Below are positions 48,787 through 61,499 of a stretch of DNA of 64,000 nt, in pieces (within the stretch, counting starts at the first letter, position 1; each line of letters starts with the position of its first letter). This DNA comes from Tipula vernalis. Lineage: Eukaryota > Arthropoda > Insecta > Diptera > Tipulidae. Both the position numbers and the translations under genes were made by a program. The DNA lies in assembly GCA_958295665.1 (NCBI GenBank), contig OY282558.1, positions 23,993,409-24,057,408 on the forward strand, read 5' to 3'. The notes under the pieces are model-generated. The model was not told the DNA's origin and did not search any database. It saw nothing but the letters and a program-made list of their open reading frames with translations.

Positions 48787-48880
48787 TATTATTGTGAATA
48801 TTAGACACTTTTGATTGAAAAATTTCTTTAGACTGTCAAAATTGTTGTATGTATTATACTGAAACCAACTGATAAGAGCA
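48787..48880 (-). promoter_or_regulatory. Putative 5' leader and initiator of the BTB gene
   Basis: On the minus strand, TATCAGTTGG about 85-90 bases before the ATG contains TCAGTT, matching the arthropod initiator consensus TCAKTY. No TATA box or downstream element stands out. Position-based inference only. Confidence 0.25.
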
Positions 48881-49538
48881 ATTTTTTTTTTTTAATATCT
48901 TATCATTATTACCAATACCTATTGATAATATTTATTGATACAAGCATACCTATCATTTCGAGTAACCAAAATCACATACACCTTAATAGGATGCTAATGA
49001 AATCATTTATGGTAAAAATATGTACATACATCAAAATCATAAATTTTTGGAAGTCATGTTTTTATTTTATGATTTTTATGTTTGGAATGTGCAGCACTAA
49101 TTAAAAAAAACAAATTATTTTGAAACATGATTGTTGTGGTTATTTTTTAAGATACAGGGTTTCAAATATTTTAAAATTTCATGTACATGGTGTTGTATTT
49201 ATTGCTATAGGCAAAAAACTGATTTTCCGGAAATTATAAAGTCGGGCTAATTTTAAAGATACATAAATAGGGATTATAACATAATTATAAAAATGGTAGC
49301 ACCTTTTATTTCTTCCTCTTCAAAATGGCCGTCGAAATGTTATTTTTGAATTTTCTCCAATGCGCATTTTTGTTTATTTTATTTTGATTTTTGCCTCATT
49401 TAGTTCTATTGGACACACTTAAAGTTCAGATAAAAAAAACACATTGGAGAAAATTAAAAAAAAAACATTTCAGCGACCATTTTGAAAAGGAAGAAATGAT
49501 GATGATGCTGGACAATTTTTTTTTTATTCAGTGCTACC
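48881..49538. other. No gene seen
   Basis: AT-rich upstream flank of the BTB gene without further features. Confidence 0.35.
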
Positions 49539-49748
49539 CTACTGCTTTGTACGACCTGTGCGATCAATCGTATCATATATGGGTCCCCAGACCTCCTCGA
49601 AATCTGTATTAATGTACATCAGTTTTCCTCGAACGTTTGGTTCAACCTCTTTCATTTCTATTAGAGTGGTAACATGAATTTGGTTAGTGGGGTGGCAATG
49701 CGGATGGCTCTGTGGTATTGGGCGCGGCACCTTCCTGAGGTTCGTCAA
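49539..49748 (-). CDS. Possible exon of an unidentified gene
   Basis: A minus-strand open stretch, GC-richer than its flanks, with a candidate acceptor ACCTCAG just before GAAGGTGCC. The frame reads PRPIPQSHPHCHPTNQIH, then LIEMKEVEPNVRGKLMYINT and DFEEVWGPIYDTIDRTGRTK before a stop. No family is recognised. Another frame of the same DNA ends TTEPSALPPH and a stop, so the right frame is uncertain. It could be a terminal exon, or gag-like transposon debris. Confidence 0.3.
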   Translation of the reverse strand: MTNLRKVPRPIPQSHPHCHPTNQIHVTTLIEMKEVEPNVRGKLMYINTDFEEVWGPIYDTIDRTGRTKQ

Positions 49749-51439
49749 ATTTTAGTAAATAAATTGTTTAAAATAAATACCGAATAGAAAAAAAGCAATA
49801 TAGAAGATATACATTGTATTGGGATTATTTTGCCCCACTAATTCAGAGATGGTAGTAAATATTACTTTGGATAACTATTTCTACTCTCGCTGTTTGTCAT
49901 TAGGGTTGTGCGGCTCGCAAAAATGTAAAAAAAAAATAATGAAGGCTGAAAGAGGCAGGGTTACTATAATAGTTATTCCTTTCTTTCTTTTTAAGATAAG
50001 AATTCGTAATTGTAAGATTCTTAATTGATTTGAATGCGATTGTTTCTTATTTAAATCAAATTCGAATCGTTTATATACTTTGAAATTCGTAACATATGTA
50101 TATTCAGAAATAGCCCTTAAATTTATTTTTATTGGATTAATTCTTGCACACTGTTTTGTTTTATGGAGGAAGGAGGGGTGGACTTTTTTTCATTTGAACA
50201 TGGGTAGGTAATTTGCTTGGCGTGGCACCGTCTTTGAGAAATATATATTCGCTCTTTATTTGCTGGGCAGCGTCCGCAGTTGAGGCATTTCAATATAAAG
50301 GGCAAATCATATATAAAAGCTATTCGATCTTAGGAAAAATTCAATTAACTAATTTTGAAAGCACGCAAAATCTTCTTGTTTAAAATACTCGTTCCACACG
50401 AAGTACGAACGACGGTTTGTTGTTTGTGGAAAGTATGAAAAATAATGGCATTTTCCAAATATTTTGTCTCATGCATACTACTACTTTATGTGTTCCACTC
50501 TTTTTCTCTCTGTGTCTGTGTAGTAGCAAGTTGAGTTGTATTTTATATTTATTTACTTATTGGTTAATATTTATACATATAAATATGTATCAAAACATTG
50601 TAAGTATTTAAATTTACCTGTCAGTGTCTGTTTATTAATGTCGAATTAGGGTAGATTGATATCTACTTAAGGGACACAAACAAAACGATTTACACACTTC
50701 CCCTATAGGTATATCCGGATTTTCATATTTCCTTGCCCTAATTATATTTCTATGCTTTAAATATTTAATTACCGGCAAATGTATATCCAAATTAATTGGG
50801 CTGTGAATGAATACCATATGTAAATAGGTATTTACCCTATATATTTATAACTGTAATTAGAATGAAATTAATCAATAGATATGTTTTCTATTTACATGTC
50901 TTGTCGCAACAAAACTTAAAAATTGCTTGGTATACCTTATGCAAATTAGCTTATATCATGAAATATGTACTCAGTATTTATTGTTATTCGTATAATCTCA
51001 TATTCGACTACCAAACTTTAATATTAAATTTCCTTCGGGGGAAAACAAATAGGATTTCACATCTGTATGGAAATACAAATATGGTATACATTTTGGTAAT
51101 TATTTCAAAACAATATTGTATGGCAAAAAGTAAAAATTCAAAGGTAACCAAGTTAATAATTTCAAAAAATGTCATTAAATAAAATTTTTCCAAATTAATG
51201 TCTACTGGAATGTCCATATTTAATTTTACGCATGTATTAGAGACACAGCTTAGCTATACTGCTTTGCACTAAACTGGAAATTTTAATTTGAATTCTTTAG
51301 TTGAAATACGTTGAAGAATAATATTGGCAGGATTCGTCGGATCAAAATATCAATGATGGTCAATGAAACCATCAACATATCAAATGTCGAATCCTAATAT
51401 CACTGTCTTTGACAGAGTTTGGACGTTTATTTATTGGCA
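49749..51439. other. No gene seen
   Basis: AT-rich; short open frames on both strands look like chance. Confidence 0.35.
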
Positions 51440-51720
51440 GCAGTTTTTTAACTTATCGTTAAATTCAAGTCCTATCAATTAATGCTTGTGTTCCCCAAGG
51501 TTTGGGTCTATCTTACAATCTGAATGATTTGGCATTTATAACAGAACTGAGTTTAATGAAAATACATTTAAACGGTCCGCACTAAATTTTCCATCGATCA
51601 TACAAATGTCGGGTATGGATATATCTAGTGGGCTTTGTTGGAAAGACAAAATATATGCAGCGCTGCTAATGGAGCAAATATATGCAGTTGCGGTTTAATT
51701 TTTCCATCGTTGTTGTAGGT
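51440..51720 (+). pseudogene. Small LINE reverse transcriptase fragment
   Basis: Reads INACVPQGLGLSYNLNDLAF, a decayed motif B of a Jockey/R1-type reverse transcriptase (normally GVPQGSxLxPxLxxLxxND). Nothing upstream or downstream extends it clearly. Confidence 0.45.
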
Positions 51721-52059
51721 AGTGGTAGGAAGAAGTTTGTTTAATTGTCAATCTTCAGTGATATACCTGGCACTGGAATCGCTCATTTCCTTCCATAACG
51801 TTTAACACGAACCATGGTGCTTCTTCTGTAAATAATTCTTAAAAATTTAGACTGGAACTGCTGCAGAAGTTTCAGATTTGAGTTGCTGGCCGTTTCCAAT
51901 TGTTTTCTTTTTATATATTTCTATATATGCTTAAACCTAGAACTTTATAAATTTATTTTAATTTTAATTGTTTGTTAGTTGTCTTATCGCAGTAATGTTG
52001 AATAATCTGTTGCTTTGTTTTATAGTTGGAATATCCTAGATAAGTCTTCGTAAATTACA

Positions 52060-52470
52060 AAACTCATGAATAATCACGAAAATCTCGAAATTCTCTAAGA
52101 TCTCGAAGATTCTGAATTACATACATCAGCATCTGGCCGAGATAACCTAATGCTAAGGTCAAAACATTCCATTAGAGTAATCCGATAAATCTCTGGATTA
52201 AGCGCCAAGTAATTCAAAGGTTCTTAGCGCATTTTGACAATCTCAAATATCATAGAGACTCGAATAAACTCAGAATTTAAAAAAAATTTCGAGTTTCCTA
52301 TATCAGTAATATCTGGCAAAACTACCTCACCGTTTAATTTTGAATAATTTCGAAAGCCTCGAAAATTTCGGGTAATATCGTGAAAGCAATGGGCTGAAAG
52401 CCAAGCAATTCAATGTCAAGTAAACCTTGAAAAACTTTAAATTCGGGAATTATCTCAATTTCTCAATACT
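52060..52470 (-). repeat. Degenerate TCGAGATT-rich tract, second copy
   Basis: AATCTCGAAATTCTC, TCGAAAGCCTCGAAAATTTCG and relatives recur over 400 bp, in opposite orientation to the similar tract at 23670-24200. Confidence 0.45.
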
Positions 52471-55400
52471 ACAAAATATAGAAAAATACCAAAAATAGCG
52501 GATTACCTTGAAATCGGGATCGGCATAATTTTTCCAAAACAGGCGCAACAAGCGACGCTAACTTGAATTTATTTTGAAATATTTTATGAAAAATTTGATC
52601 AGGGCCAAATAATTTTTTTTGCTTATTTCTACCACCTACTGGATGGAAGCAAAACGAAATACGAAATTGGCAATGAAAAACTAAAACTCCATGACAAATC
52701 TTATAAATCGAATATCTTTGTTCCGGCATCTATAGTCTTTGGATGCATGCCTATTCCAGAATTAGAAGATTTTTTAGACAATTTGACTAGCATGCCTTAA
52801 AAACAACTTGGATTGGTCTGGAGATAAATTTAATGAGACTTGAAGTAACAATATCACGATATAATGAATAAACTGGACTAAAAAACTTTACATTAATCCA
52901 GTACATAAATTTGTATGACACCATGTGCAGTACATTAGTTGTTCTGCTCACAAAAAATATTTAAGGACCACGGAAATCAATTGAACGAGACGTAGAATGG
53001 AGGAAATACTTCAAATTCTTAGAGACTAAAAATAAAAAATTTGACTGCTCACTATGTGTTGCAACAGGTATATTAACAAAAGTATTACCAAAGCAAAAGC
53101 TATATGTTTGGTGCAAATGATAGACGGGCTGATTTATGGATGTACATACATGCACTATTTACATTGTATTTAGCTTACGTTGGATCTCAAGCGGACGTTG
53201 TGGCATTTGTACGTAGCCCTCATTATTCATTCCACATCAAAAGAAGTTAAAAGTAAAACAGTTTGGATTATAATTATGATCTATCGTCCCAGGAAAATGT
53301 AGCTCGACTGGCTCCATATAAAACAAGACGCCCAAGAGTATAAATATTTGTAAGAGATTGAACCATTGAACAGGCAGTTTTGTATATATAAATAAAATGC
53401 CATTAAGGCTAATATACTACAATAGCGAATGTCATATTTCATTAAATTGTTCTAACCTCAAGAATTTTAAATCGACCGACAAGATGTACATTGTACAATT
53501 GAGGTAAAATTAAGCCAAACAACAATCAAGTTTACTATTGGACAACTAGGTGGTGACGAAATTGAGCGTAACTATTTTAGATACCCATTAAAAAATAGTA
53601 AATGTAGTTATGAGTAGATAATTTAGCAAAGACAAGAACCTTTCTACTATATAGCAGTCTGCTAGCGGGTACTTGTGATTGGTCAACTGGACAGCAACTA
53701 ATCAAGTAGTTTATCTGAAACAAGGGAGTAAAATTCATAAAAGATCAAGGCTCATGTCTGCAATGCTCGCGAGAATAAGGGGAATATTATAACGGGTACA
53801 TATTGCATATGTATGGAGTTAAATCTACATATTTTTTTCGTAAAAATGTTTTGCATTGTAAACTACATTGCGGAACATCAATTTGATTTCAACCTTAACA
53901 AACATTTTTTTTGTTTTATTATTGTTAAGTTCTAAATCGATTTCTTTAAATTTAAATAAATAAATAAAAACTTGAACATTATTGGGAATGGTCCTATGAT
54001 AGCGAATAGTATAGACAAAAGTATTTTAGAAATATTTTGTCCCACCAACATAATTGCTATCCTGCCAAATTTATATATGCCGCAAATTATTACCATCATT
54101 TATTAACCGGATGAAACCACTTGTTTTCCTTAATAGATTTTCGTAAAATGATATGTTATATTAAATTTATAGTTAAGTGTCTGTGGATTTGCTATTGTGG
54201 TAAATAAATTTTTATACAATCTTATCTTTTAACCGCATAACCAAATATATAAACGCCCCCCCAACAATAATGCCAACATTTTCTATAAATTTATCGTATT
54301 TCTTTGGAAATTTTTAAAGGATTTGAACAGGTGGTGCTAACAGAAGATAAAAATCGATTGGAAATATGTAATATTATACCAAGGAATTTATTTTACTTAT
54401 GTTTATTTGTATATTCAAATTTATTTTTTTGTTTCAATATAGCGTACGATTGGTATATGAAATTACGAATAAGTTACACGATTTCGAAAATAACTTAAAA
54501 CCATTTTACATGTAATCGTGAACTTCAGTATAAATTCGACTTCTTTTGCCAGGAGTACAATAACACTTTTTTGTCCAAAAATAATTTTCAGCAACGAAAT
54601 TTTTTTCCGCCTTATCACACAAAGGAAATTCCACAATTTATTGATATGAGGTACGACCATATTATTCATATTTCTATATTGTGTATTTCATTTCGTGACG
54701 ATGCCTTCTTATTTGAACCATATACTCATGCATACCCGTTAACTACATACAATCTAAAGAACTCACAGAGCTATAAAGTAACGAAACGAAAAATGTCGGA
54801 TTTTTATCATTTTTGGTAATAAAATTGTTCGTTTTATTCTGTATTATGTATTATAATGTATAAGCTGTGTGCTATAAACACTGACTTGCATGCAATTTTC
54901 CATAATTTAAACGTTTATGTGACTCATTCATATACATATGTATGTACATAAAAAAAGTTCAATTCTCTATGACGTGCAATGAAAATTGAAAGAACCGTGA
55001 TGTTGTCGCGATACATGATTATTACAACAGCCTCTTTATGATTATTACGATTATAAGAGCAAAAACATAAAAAAAATAGAAAACTTCAATTTTTGAATGA
55101 CTGAGAAAAATCTTATGAAATATGTTTTCCAATTATATCTTCACCACGTATGCTATTTAATACAAGATGAAGACAGAAAAATGAGCGCACAAATCTAATA
55201 AAATTCTATACAAAAATCCTTATGCCTTTTTATTATTAGCTGCTTGTTCTATTTTTTGTTCTTCGAATGTTATTGTTTCAGCCATATATAGTCACTCCTT
55301 TTTTGTGCTTTGCCTCAAATCTTCACACAAAACAATACCGGAATCACAATGGAAATCCTTTCAAGCTTCTTATACAAACCCGTTTATAGTTGGATGTTTT

Positions 55401-56908
55401 TTTTGTTCATATACTTGGGATCGTACATACATTATATAGATTTTGTCTCTTTCCTACATCAGACAAGTTGATTTTCTTTTCAACTATTTTATGTGCCTTC
55501 TGTGTACGGAGGATTGAATGGTGGATGTGTAAAAATAGCAAAAAAAAAAAAAAACGAAAAAAGCTTATACAAAAAACTCACATGGGAACTTTAACATTTG
55601 TAATCTGATTTTTGGAGGTATTTTGAGCAAAAAAGCAAATTTTTGTTTTCTTATCGTCATTGCTAAAAAAAAGGAAGATTTTTTTTATTGTTATTATTTT
55701 AAAAAAAAAAATGTATTATGAATATGTATATTTATTCGAATACGGATATAACCAAACACATATTCTATTGTGTGTATATAAGATGATTACTTATCATCGT
55801 GATGGGTTTTTTGAATTCTCGGCTATTAATGTGAGAATTTAAAAGTTAAAATTCCGTAATTTTTTGTTATTGTTTTCTGCTTTTTAACCTTGTCAGTCAT
55901 GATTTGTATATGGAAATTAAATGTTTACATTTATTTGGGATAATAAAAATAAAGGATTATGGAATTTAGTTTTTTTTTGTTTAAATTTGGTTAGAATTTG
56001 TATATTTCGTCTCCTTGTTCAAAAACCTTCGTTATAAGTTTGCATCTTGAATAGTGAAAGCATCTATTCTGAATGTCTATTTTTACAAAGTAAATTACAT
56101 CAAAGTAAACATTTTATTAACTGTAAACGAAATGACAAAAAATCTCCAATCCACAGTAAGTATTGTCTATTTAGTGTTCGGCATTTGGAAACTTTGAAAG
56201 CAAGGCGGAACTAAGAATAGCTCGGAACTGTTAAAAAAAAATCTTACTTATTAAAATCATATTTAATCGTTGACCAGATCTTAAATGAGTTCAAAATACC
56301 AGTTGCATGTGATATTAAAAATATAACACAGTTTTCTATTTTCGCATTAGAGAAAGAACATAAAACTACCAATAATGGTAAGAATATATGTATATTGAAA
56401 TTGTTGGAGTGCACCATGGGCAACATACATTTATTTATTATTTACGAAACATAGTTTCAACAGAATTTTAAGAAGCAATCTAATAGAAAAATTGAATTAT
56501 TTAAATATTTGGTTGGGGTTATGGCTATATTTTTTCAAAATATTATCGAAATTATTTTAAATGAACATTTTCAATTTACAAAGAAATCAAAATTTTTTTT
56601 ATTTCAATGAGTTTTTCTACTGGCCGGTGCATTAGTTAGTTTTGTTTAGGTCGAATATTGACCGTGGTGAATTGGTGTATAAATAATTCTAATCAGTTTG
56701 ACGATTTTTTTTTTGTACATTCTTACTGTAGAAGTTATCCTCGTCTTATGTTGCTTATAGGTTTATCAATCTTCGCTTTCAGTAGAACTATTTCATATAA
56801 ACTCATTTGATCAAGTTTTGCATTTAATCATTTTTAATTTTTAAAGCTCTATAGAAATTCAGCAACTGCAAGTTTTGTTATTTCATTCTTTGTTATTTTA
56901 AGCCCATC
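52471..56908. other. No firm gene
   Basis: AT-rich. A 77-codon plus-strand stretch at 52567-52800 (FDQGQIIFFAYFYHLLDGSK... ending in LEDFLDNLTSMP) is open but unrecognised and decays on both sides. Open frames at 54304-54819 and 55390-55842 are low-complexity and not convincing. Confidence 0.3.
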
Positions 56909-59740
56909 ATTTATTTATTTATTTATTAAAAAATAACACCAACAAACAGATCTTAATGATCCAATTACATGTTGGACGTGAAGGTAGTACAATATCAAAA
57001 ACAAAGGGTTAATAATAATTTGACATAAAGCCATATAGGTAATAAAATACAATATACATGTACCTATACATAAAATGAACAAAAATTACTCTAATACATA
57101 ATAATAAAATAAAAATAAAGAATAAAAATTAATCAGATAAGTGAATCAGGTTGTTTTCAATCGTTAATTTGAAATTCTTGAGGTTGCCGAACGAAAACAT
57201 ATCAAGTGAATTGAAATAATTGTTATGCTTGCTTAGTAGTCTGATTAATGGCGTGTTATTTCTCATATTAGTGCGGTAAGTGTTAATAGTGAATGTAGGA
57301 GGATTGCGAGTAGTGTAATGACTGTGACACCGAAAATTTACTTTATGATTAAGAACAGTATCAATCATTTTATGGACAATTTTAAATAGCACCATCTCAT
57401 CAATAATAATTCTTCTATTATACAGTGAAGTAATGTTAAACCGAGACAAACGCAAATCATATCTTTCATAGAAAATATTTTTTTTTGTGGTAAATGAAAC
57501 GAGTAAACTTCTTTTGTACCCGTTCAATATTATGTGAATGTGTGCTGTAGTTAGGATTCCAAATGACGGTTAAGTATTCGAAGTTGCTCCGTACAAGCGC
57601 ATTATAAATTCTTATGAAAGTGCTGGAAGATTTAAAATTTGAGCCAGCCCTCATCACGAAGCCAAGCATTTTATAAGCATTGCTAATTAATTGATATATA
57701 CCATATGAACCTTAAACGAAAAACCCTATCTATAAAGACCCCTAAATCTTTAACAAATGGACAAACCGATAGACAACTGTTACCAATTTTGTAGAAAAAT
57801 TCACTAAACAATTCTTTACATTTTATTCTTAGCACACAGCATTTATTAATTTTTAGTTCCATGCAATTTCTATTACACCATCGCATTAATTTATCAACAT
57901 CTGATTGCAGAACAATGCAATATTGTAAAGAACAAATTGCGCGAAATAATTTTAAATCATCCGCGAACATTAATACCTCACTATTAATACCAACAACTAT
58001 ATCTTAATAAAATACAAGAACAATAATGGGCCAAGGATTGAGCCTTGTGGAACTCCCGACGATGGAATGAAAACTTCAGATTTCGAATCTACTATTTGAA
58101 CATAATGTGATCTATTGGTTAGATATGACTTGGTCCATTGGATGGTTTTGTTATCGATTCCAAAGTTAGAAAGTTTCGACAAAAGAATTCTGTGATCAAC
58201 TTTATCAAAAGCTTTCGCAAAGTCAGTGTAAATTACATCAACGCTGTGCCCTGAGTTCAATGAATCATAAACAAATTCTGTAAAGTTCAATAAATTAGTC
58301 AAGGTAGACCTAGATTTGTAGGAACCATGCTGATGATTAGAAATTAAATGTCCCGTTTTTTCTTAGCAAGGCAATAGGTCTGTAGTTTGAAACAAGTGAT
58401 TTATCACCAGATTTGAAAATATAGGTACAATAATTGCACTCTTCTAAACATCGGGAAATACGCATTCATTTAGCGACTTATTGAACAATAAAGAGAGTAT
58501 GGGAAACTTAATGTTTCAGCTGTGTGATATAAGAAGTAAGGTGAAATGTTGTCAGGTCCCTTGCCTAGATCCAAATATTTCAACTGGGCAGTAACTATGG
58601 AAGGGGAAATAAAAGAATTATCAAGTGTATCAATCAAAGACAAAGTGTTCTCCTCTATAATTGAATTGGGATTCAAAGGGGTACGGTTATCAAATATATA
58701 AACTGTCTTAAAATAAGAGGCGAACATATTACAAATATCAGTATTGTTGTTCGCGATGCTAGTGTTGTCTCGGATGCTTTGGGGGAAAATACTTGTGTTT
58801 TTTAACGATTTAGTAAAAGACCAAAACCGTTTTGGATTGAATTGGATATTCGATTCGATGGAAGAGAGGTAGCTAGCGTAACACGATTTTATTTTATTTC
58901 TCACTGTTGCACATAAGGACTTGAATAAACTACAATACTCGGGATCAATGATTCTTTTGGATTTTTTATAAATTAAATGTTTAAATTCAATTAATTTAAT
59001 TATTTTCGTTTTGGTGTCATGCATGGAATACAAGATTCAATAATATTATTCAGTTCGTTATAAAATATTCTGATTGAATCATTAATGCTTAAAGAACCAA
59101 ATAAATTTGACCAGTCAATCGATGTTTAATAATTACATTAATTTCTAACAGTGGATGATGGGAATCAATTTTAGACAAAACGTCTGAAGCCAATGACACA
59201 TGAATATAATTCTGAATATTTGAAATAGCTAAGTCTAACATTCTACCATTAACATTTTTTATATAATTATGCTGTTTAGTGCCCGTAAAATTTAGCATAT
59301 TAATGAGAGACTCAGCAGGACCGGAAAGAGATACCATGGTTGAATTATTTAAGTTACTCCAAGGAACCATAGGAAGGTTAAAGTCACCAGCTATAATAAA
59401 GTCAGAGTTTGGATTTAAATTAATAATAGAAGAAATATTATCAAAATAACGATAATAGTCGCCAGTTTTGGCATTAGATATGTAGGGAACATTAATATAA
59501 AGCAACTTCCCATTATCACTTCGAATGCCAACCCTTACTTCCTCTTTAAACACTTCCCATTCAAAGTTTCTAAACGAGTTAAATTTTTTATGGATCGCAA
59601 TAAGGCAACCACCACCATCTTTTTTATCTGGAAATAAATTTAAATCGCGATCTCTTCTGTATATGATAAAGTCACTTGAGAACAACTCACCATCAAAAAT
59701 GTCAACATTCAGATCATGTCCAAATTCTACCAAGATTTAT
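56909..59740 (-). pseudogene. 5'-truncated CR1/Jockey-group LINE (ORF2)
   Basis: A minus-strand copy with a (TTTA)n tail at 56909-56928. ORF2 starts inside the endonuclease at 59733: DGELFSSDFIIYRRDR, DGGGCLIAIHKKF, IIAGDFNLPMVPW and IDSHHPLLEI. It continues through the linker (59033-58470), then NYRPIALL-like sequence near 58390, TDFAKAFDKVDHRILL (motif A, 58210), SGVPQGSILGPLLFL (motif B, about 58030), MFADDLKLF (motif C, 57970), and the C-terminus to 57129 with ALVRSNFEYLTVIWNP. At least five frameshifts or small deletions break it. ORF1 and the endonuclease start are absent, as usual for incomplete target-primed insertion. Related to, but clearly distinct from, the 14.6 kb element. Confidence 0.88.
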
Positions 59741-60506
59741 TGATTGCGATTACCGGATTATTCCACCGAGTTTAAACATTTAAAAGTTTGTTTGCTCATG
59801 AAAATTTCATATTTCCAACTGTAGAAAAATTTCAGAAACGAGAGAGTCCTTTTCGGTTTATTTAGATACGACGATAAATGAGAACTTCATTACAAGGAAA
59901 GGGTGCAGTTAGACTACCGATAGGAAGTTTTTCAAATAATGTGTGGCACAAATTCACAAAAAGTGTAGTTGTGGTTCAGCATAAGTGTAAGGCATAATGT
60001 TTACTATACGTGACAATAATAGCCATATACACGAACATAACCACTCGATTGGAAGCAAAAAAAAATTGTTTTTGAGTGCTATTAATCCGATTAGATTTGA
60101 GCGAGTAGTAGAGAAAGTAAGTCCTAGCTCCTGAACGTCATGGACTCAACTTATTTGTTCACCAACCAAGACATACGGAGTCTCAATACAGTACAACCGA
60201 GTTTTCGAAAAAGTCAAAACATTACATATAATCGCATTTAAAGATAACTTCGTTTTGCTTGCTCACACAATTTGCAAAGGAGTTATATATTTCTTGAGAG
60301 CCAGTAACCGTTGCTGTGTTTTCCTCTTGGTGTCTACTAATGCGAAAAAAACGAAAAAGAATTTTGTGCTCAATCTGCAGAACCTACGTTTTTAAAGAAA
60401 ATCATTCAAATATTGAAACGCCCAAAACAAATCACGGTATTTACGCTTATCAATATTGTGTCCAGATAGTTTATACCCAACATCATCACGAAAATCTATA
60501 CCTTTT
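59741..60506. other. No gene seen
   Basis: AT-rich sequence between the LINE and the Tc1-like remnant, with no recognisable domain. Confidence 0.35.
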
Positions 60507-61090
60507 CATTTTCAAATTGGAAATAATCATTTTTAATAGGTAATGTGGGGCTTATTCTTCACGAAGTAAGAATAGGAGCATTTGAAACCCCGCAAGCGAA
60601 TGAGTTCATACGCAATTGTTTACGCAATGCTCTAACCAAATATCAAATACCAATCGTAATGGTAATTGATAATGCTCCGTGTCATGCGTCTATTGAAGCT
60701 GTATTGCTTAAAAGTGAATTTATCAATCATCGGTTATTCAGATTAGTCCCATACAGTCCAAGGCTTAAGGCCTCTATTAAAATAGAATAGATTTGAACCA
60801 ATCCGAATTTCGTTTACAAAGGCTTGAAAATATTATACAACGGAATTTGCCAAATTTATCTGTTGCAAATTGTGCTAAATATGTTGCATATATTCAAAAT
60901 TTCATACCAGATGTTTTAAATTTAGTCGATATGATTTTTTAATTTACGGTATATATTAATAAAGTTTTGATCATAAATATTGTTGTACCTTGTGAGTTTT
61001 TTATTTTTAAATTTAAAAATGATTATTTCCAATTTGATATTGATTATTTCCAATTTGAAAATGATAACTTCCAATTTGAAGTTGAAAATG
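60507..61090 (+). mobile_element. Deleted Tc1/mariner-superfamily element
   Basis: The left end CATTTTCAAATTGGAAATAA (60507) is the inverse of a motif at 61041-61063 on the right. The right side carries three 21-bp direct repeats (61021, 61042, 61063) of the form GATTATTTCCAATTTGAAAAT. Between them is only the C-terminal half of a DDE transposase, so the element lost its 5' half. Confidence 0.6.
60545..60942 (+). pseudogene. DDE transposase C-terminal half (Tc1/mariner superfamily)
   Basis: First frame, 60545-60790: ANEFIRNCLRNALTKYQIP, then VMVIDNAPCHAS with the second catalytic Asp in the DNAPCH motif, then FRLVPYSPRL, after which the expected NPIE segment with the third acidic residue is corrupted (KASIKIE then stop). 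A second frame, ending at 60942, continues the conserved tail: QSEFRLQRLENII, NLPNLSVANCAKYVAYIQNF and VLNLVDMIF. A frameshift and small deletion therefore hit exactly the third catalytic residue. The DNA-binding N-terminus and first Asp are missing. Family assignment rests on the DNAPCH...PYSPxL pattern. Confidence 0.75.
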
Positions 61091-61200
61091 TAAAGATCAA
61101 TAAAATTAAATTTTATCAAAAGCGACATATCAGTTCACCTGGCGCGTCCCAAAATATCTAAAGTTGGCAATTCTATAGTAGCGCCAATCATAATAAATGG

Positions 61201-61499
61201 ATGGTCTTAAAGTTTGTGCTACAGATGGTGGACACCATAACTGACTGATCCCATAAGAATTTATTTCCGTCAATCAATGTTCTTCTTGGATGACTACGAT
61301 CTGTCCCAAAGAAATTACGCCATAAACTTAAGCGCCTTTACTTTAATAGCACATTTGGTTCTTGAGAATCGTTAATTAAATTTTGTATCAGCTAAAATGG
61401 ATCATATACTATATACAAAAGTGCCTATTGTGTAACAAATCTATGGTCTTAAAAATTTTGTCATGGATGGCGGACACCATGGTTAGTTCATTCCTTATG
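61201..61499 (+). repeat. Direct repeat of about 58 bp, 240 bp apart
   Basis: ATGGTCTTAAA followed by a GATGG(T/C)GGACACCAT segment occurs at 61201-61258 and 61443-61499, diverged by several bases. Origin unknown; it may be part of an older transposon. Confidence 0.6.

Noticed and set aside
50862..51182. 106-codon open frame (+)
   Set aside because: Low-complexity composition typical of AT-rich chance frames; the opposite strand is also open.
52567..52800. 77-codon open segment
   Set aside because: No start codon, no recognised family, and the frame decays at once on both sides. A vague resemblance to transposase text was not strong enough.
54304..54819. Two consecutive plus-strand frames
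   Set aside because: Phe/Ile/Tyr-rich AT-driven translations without motifs.
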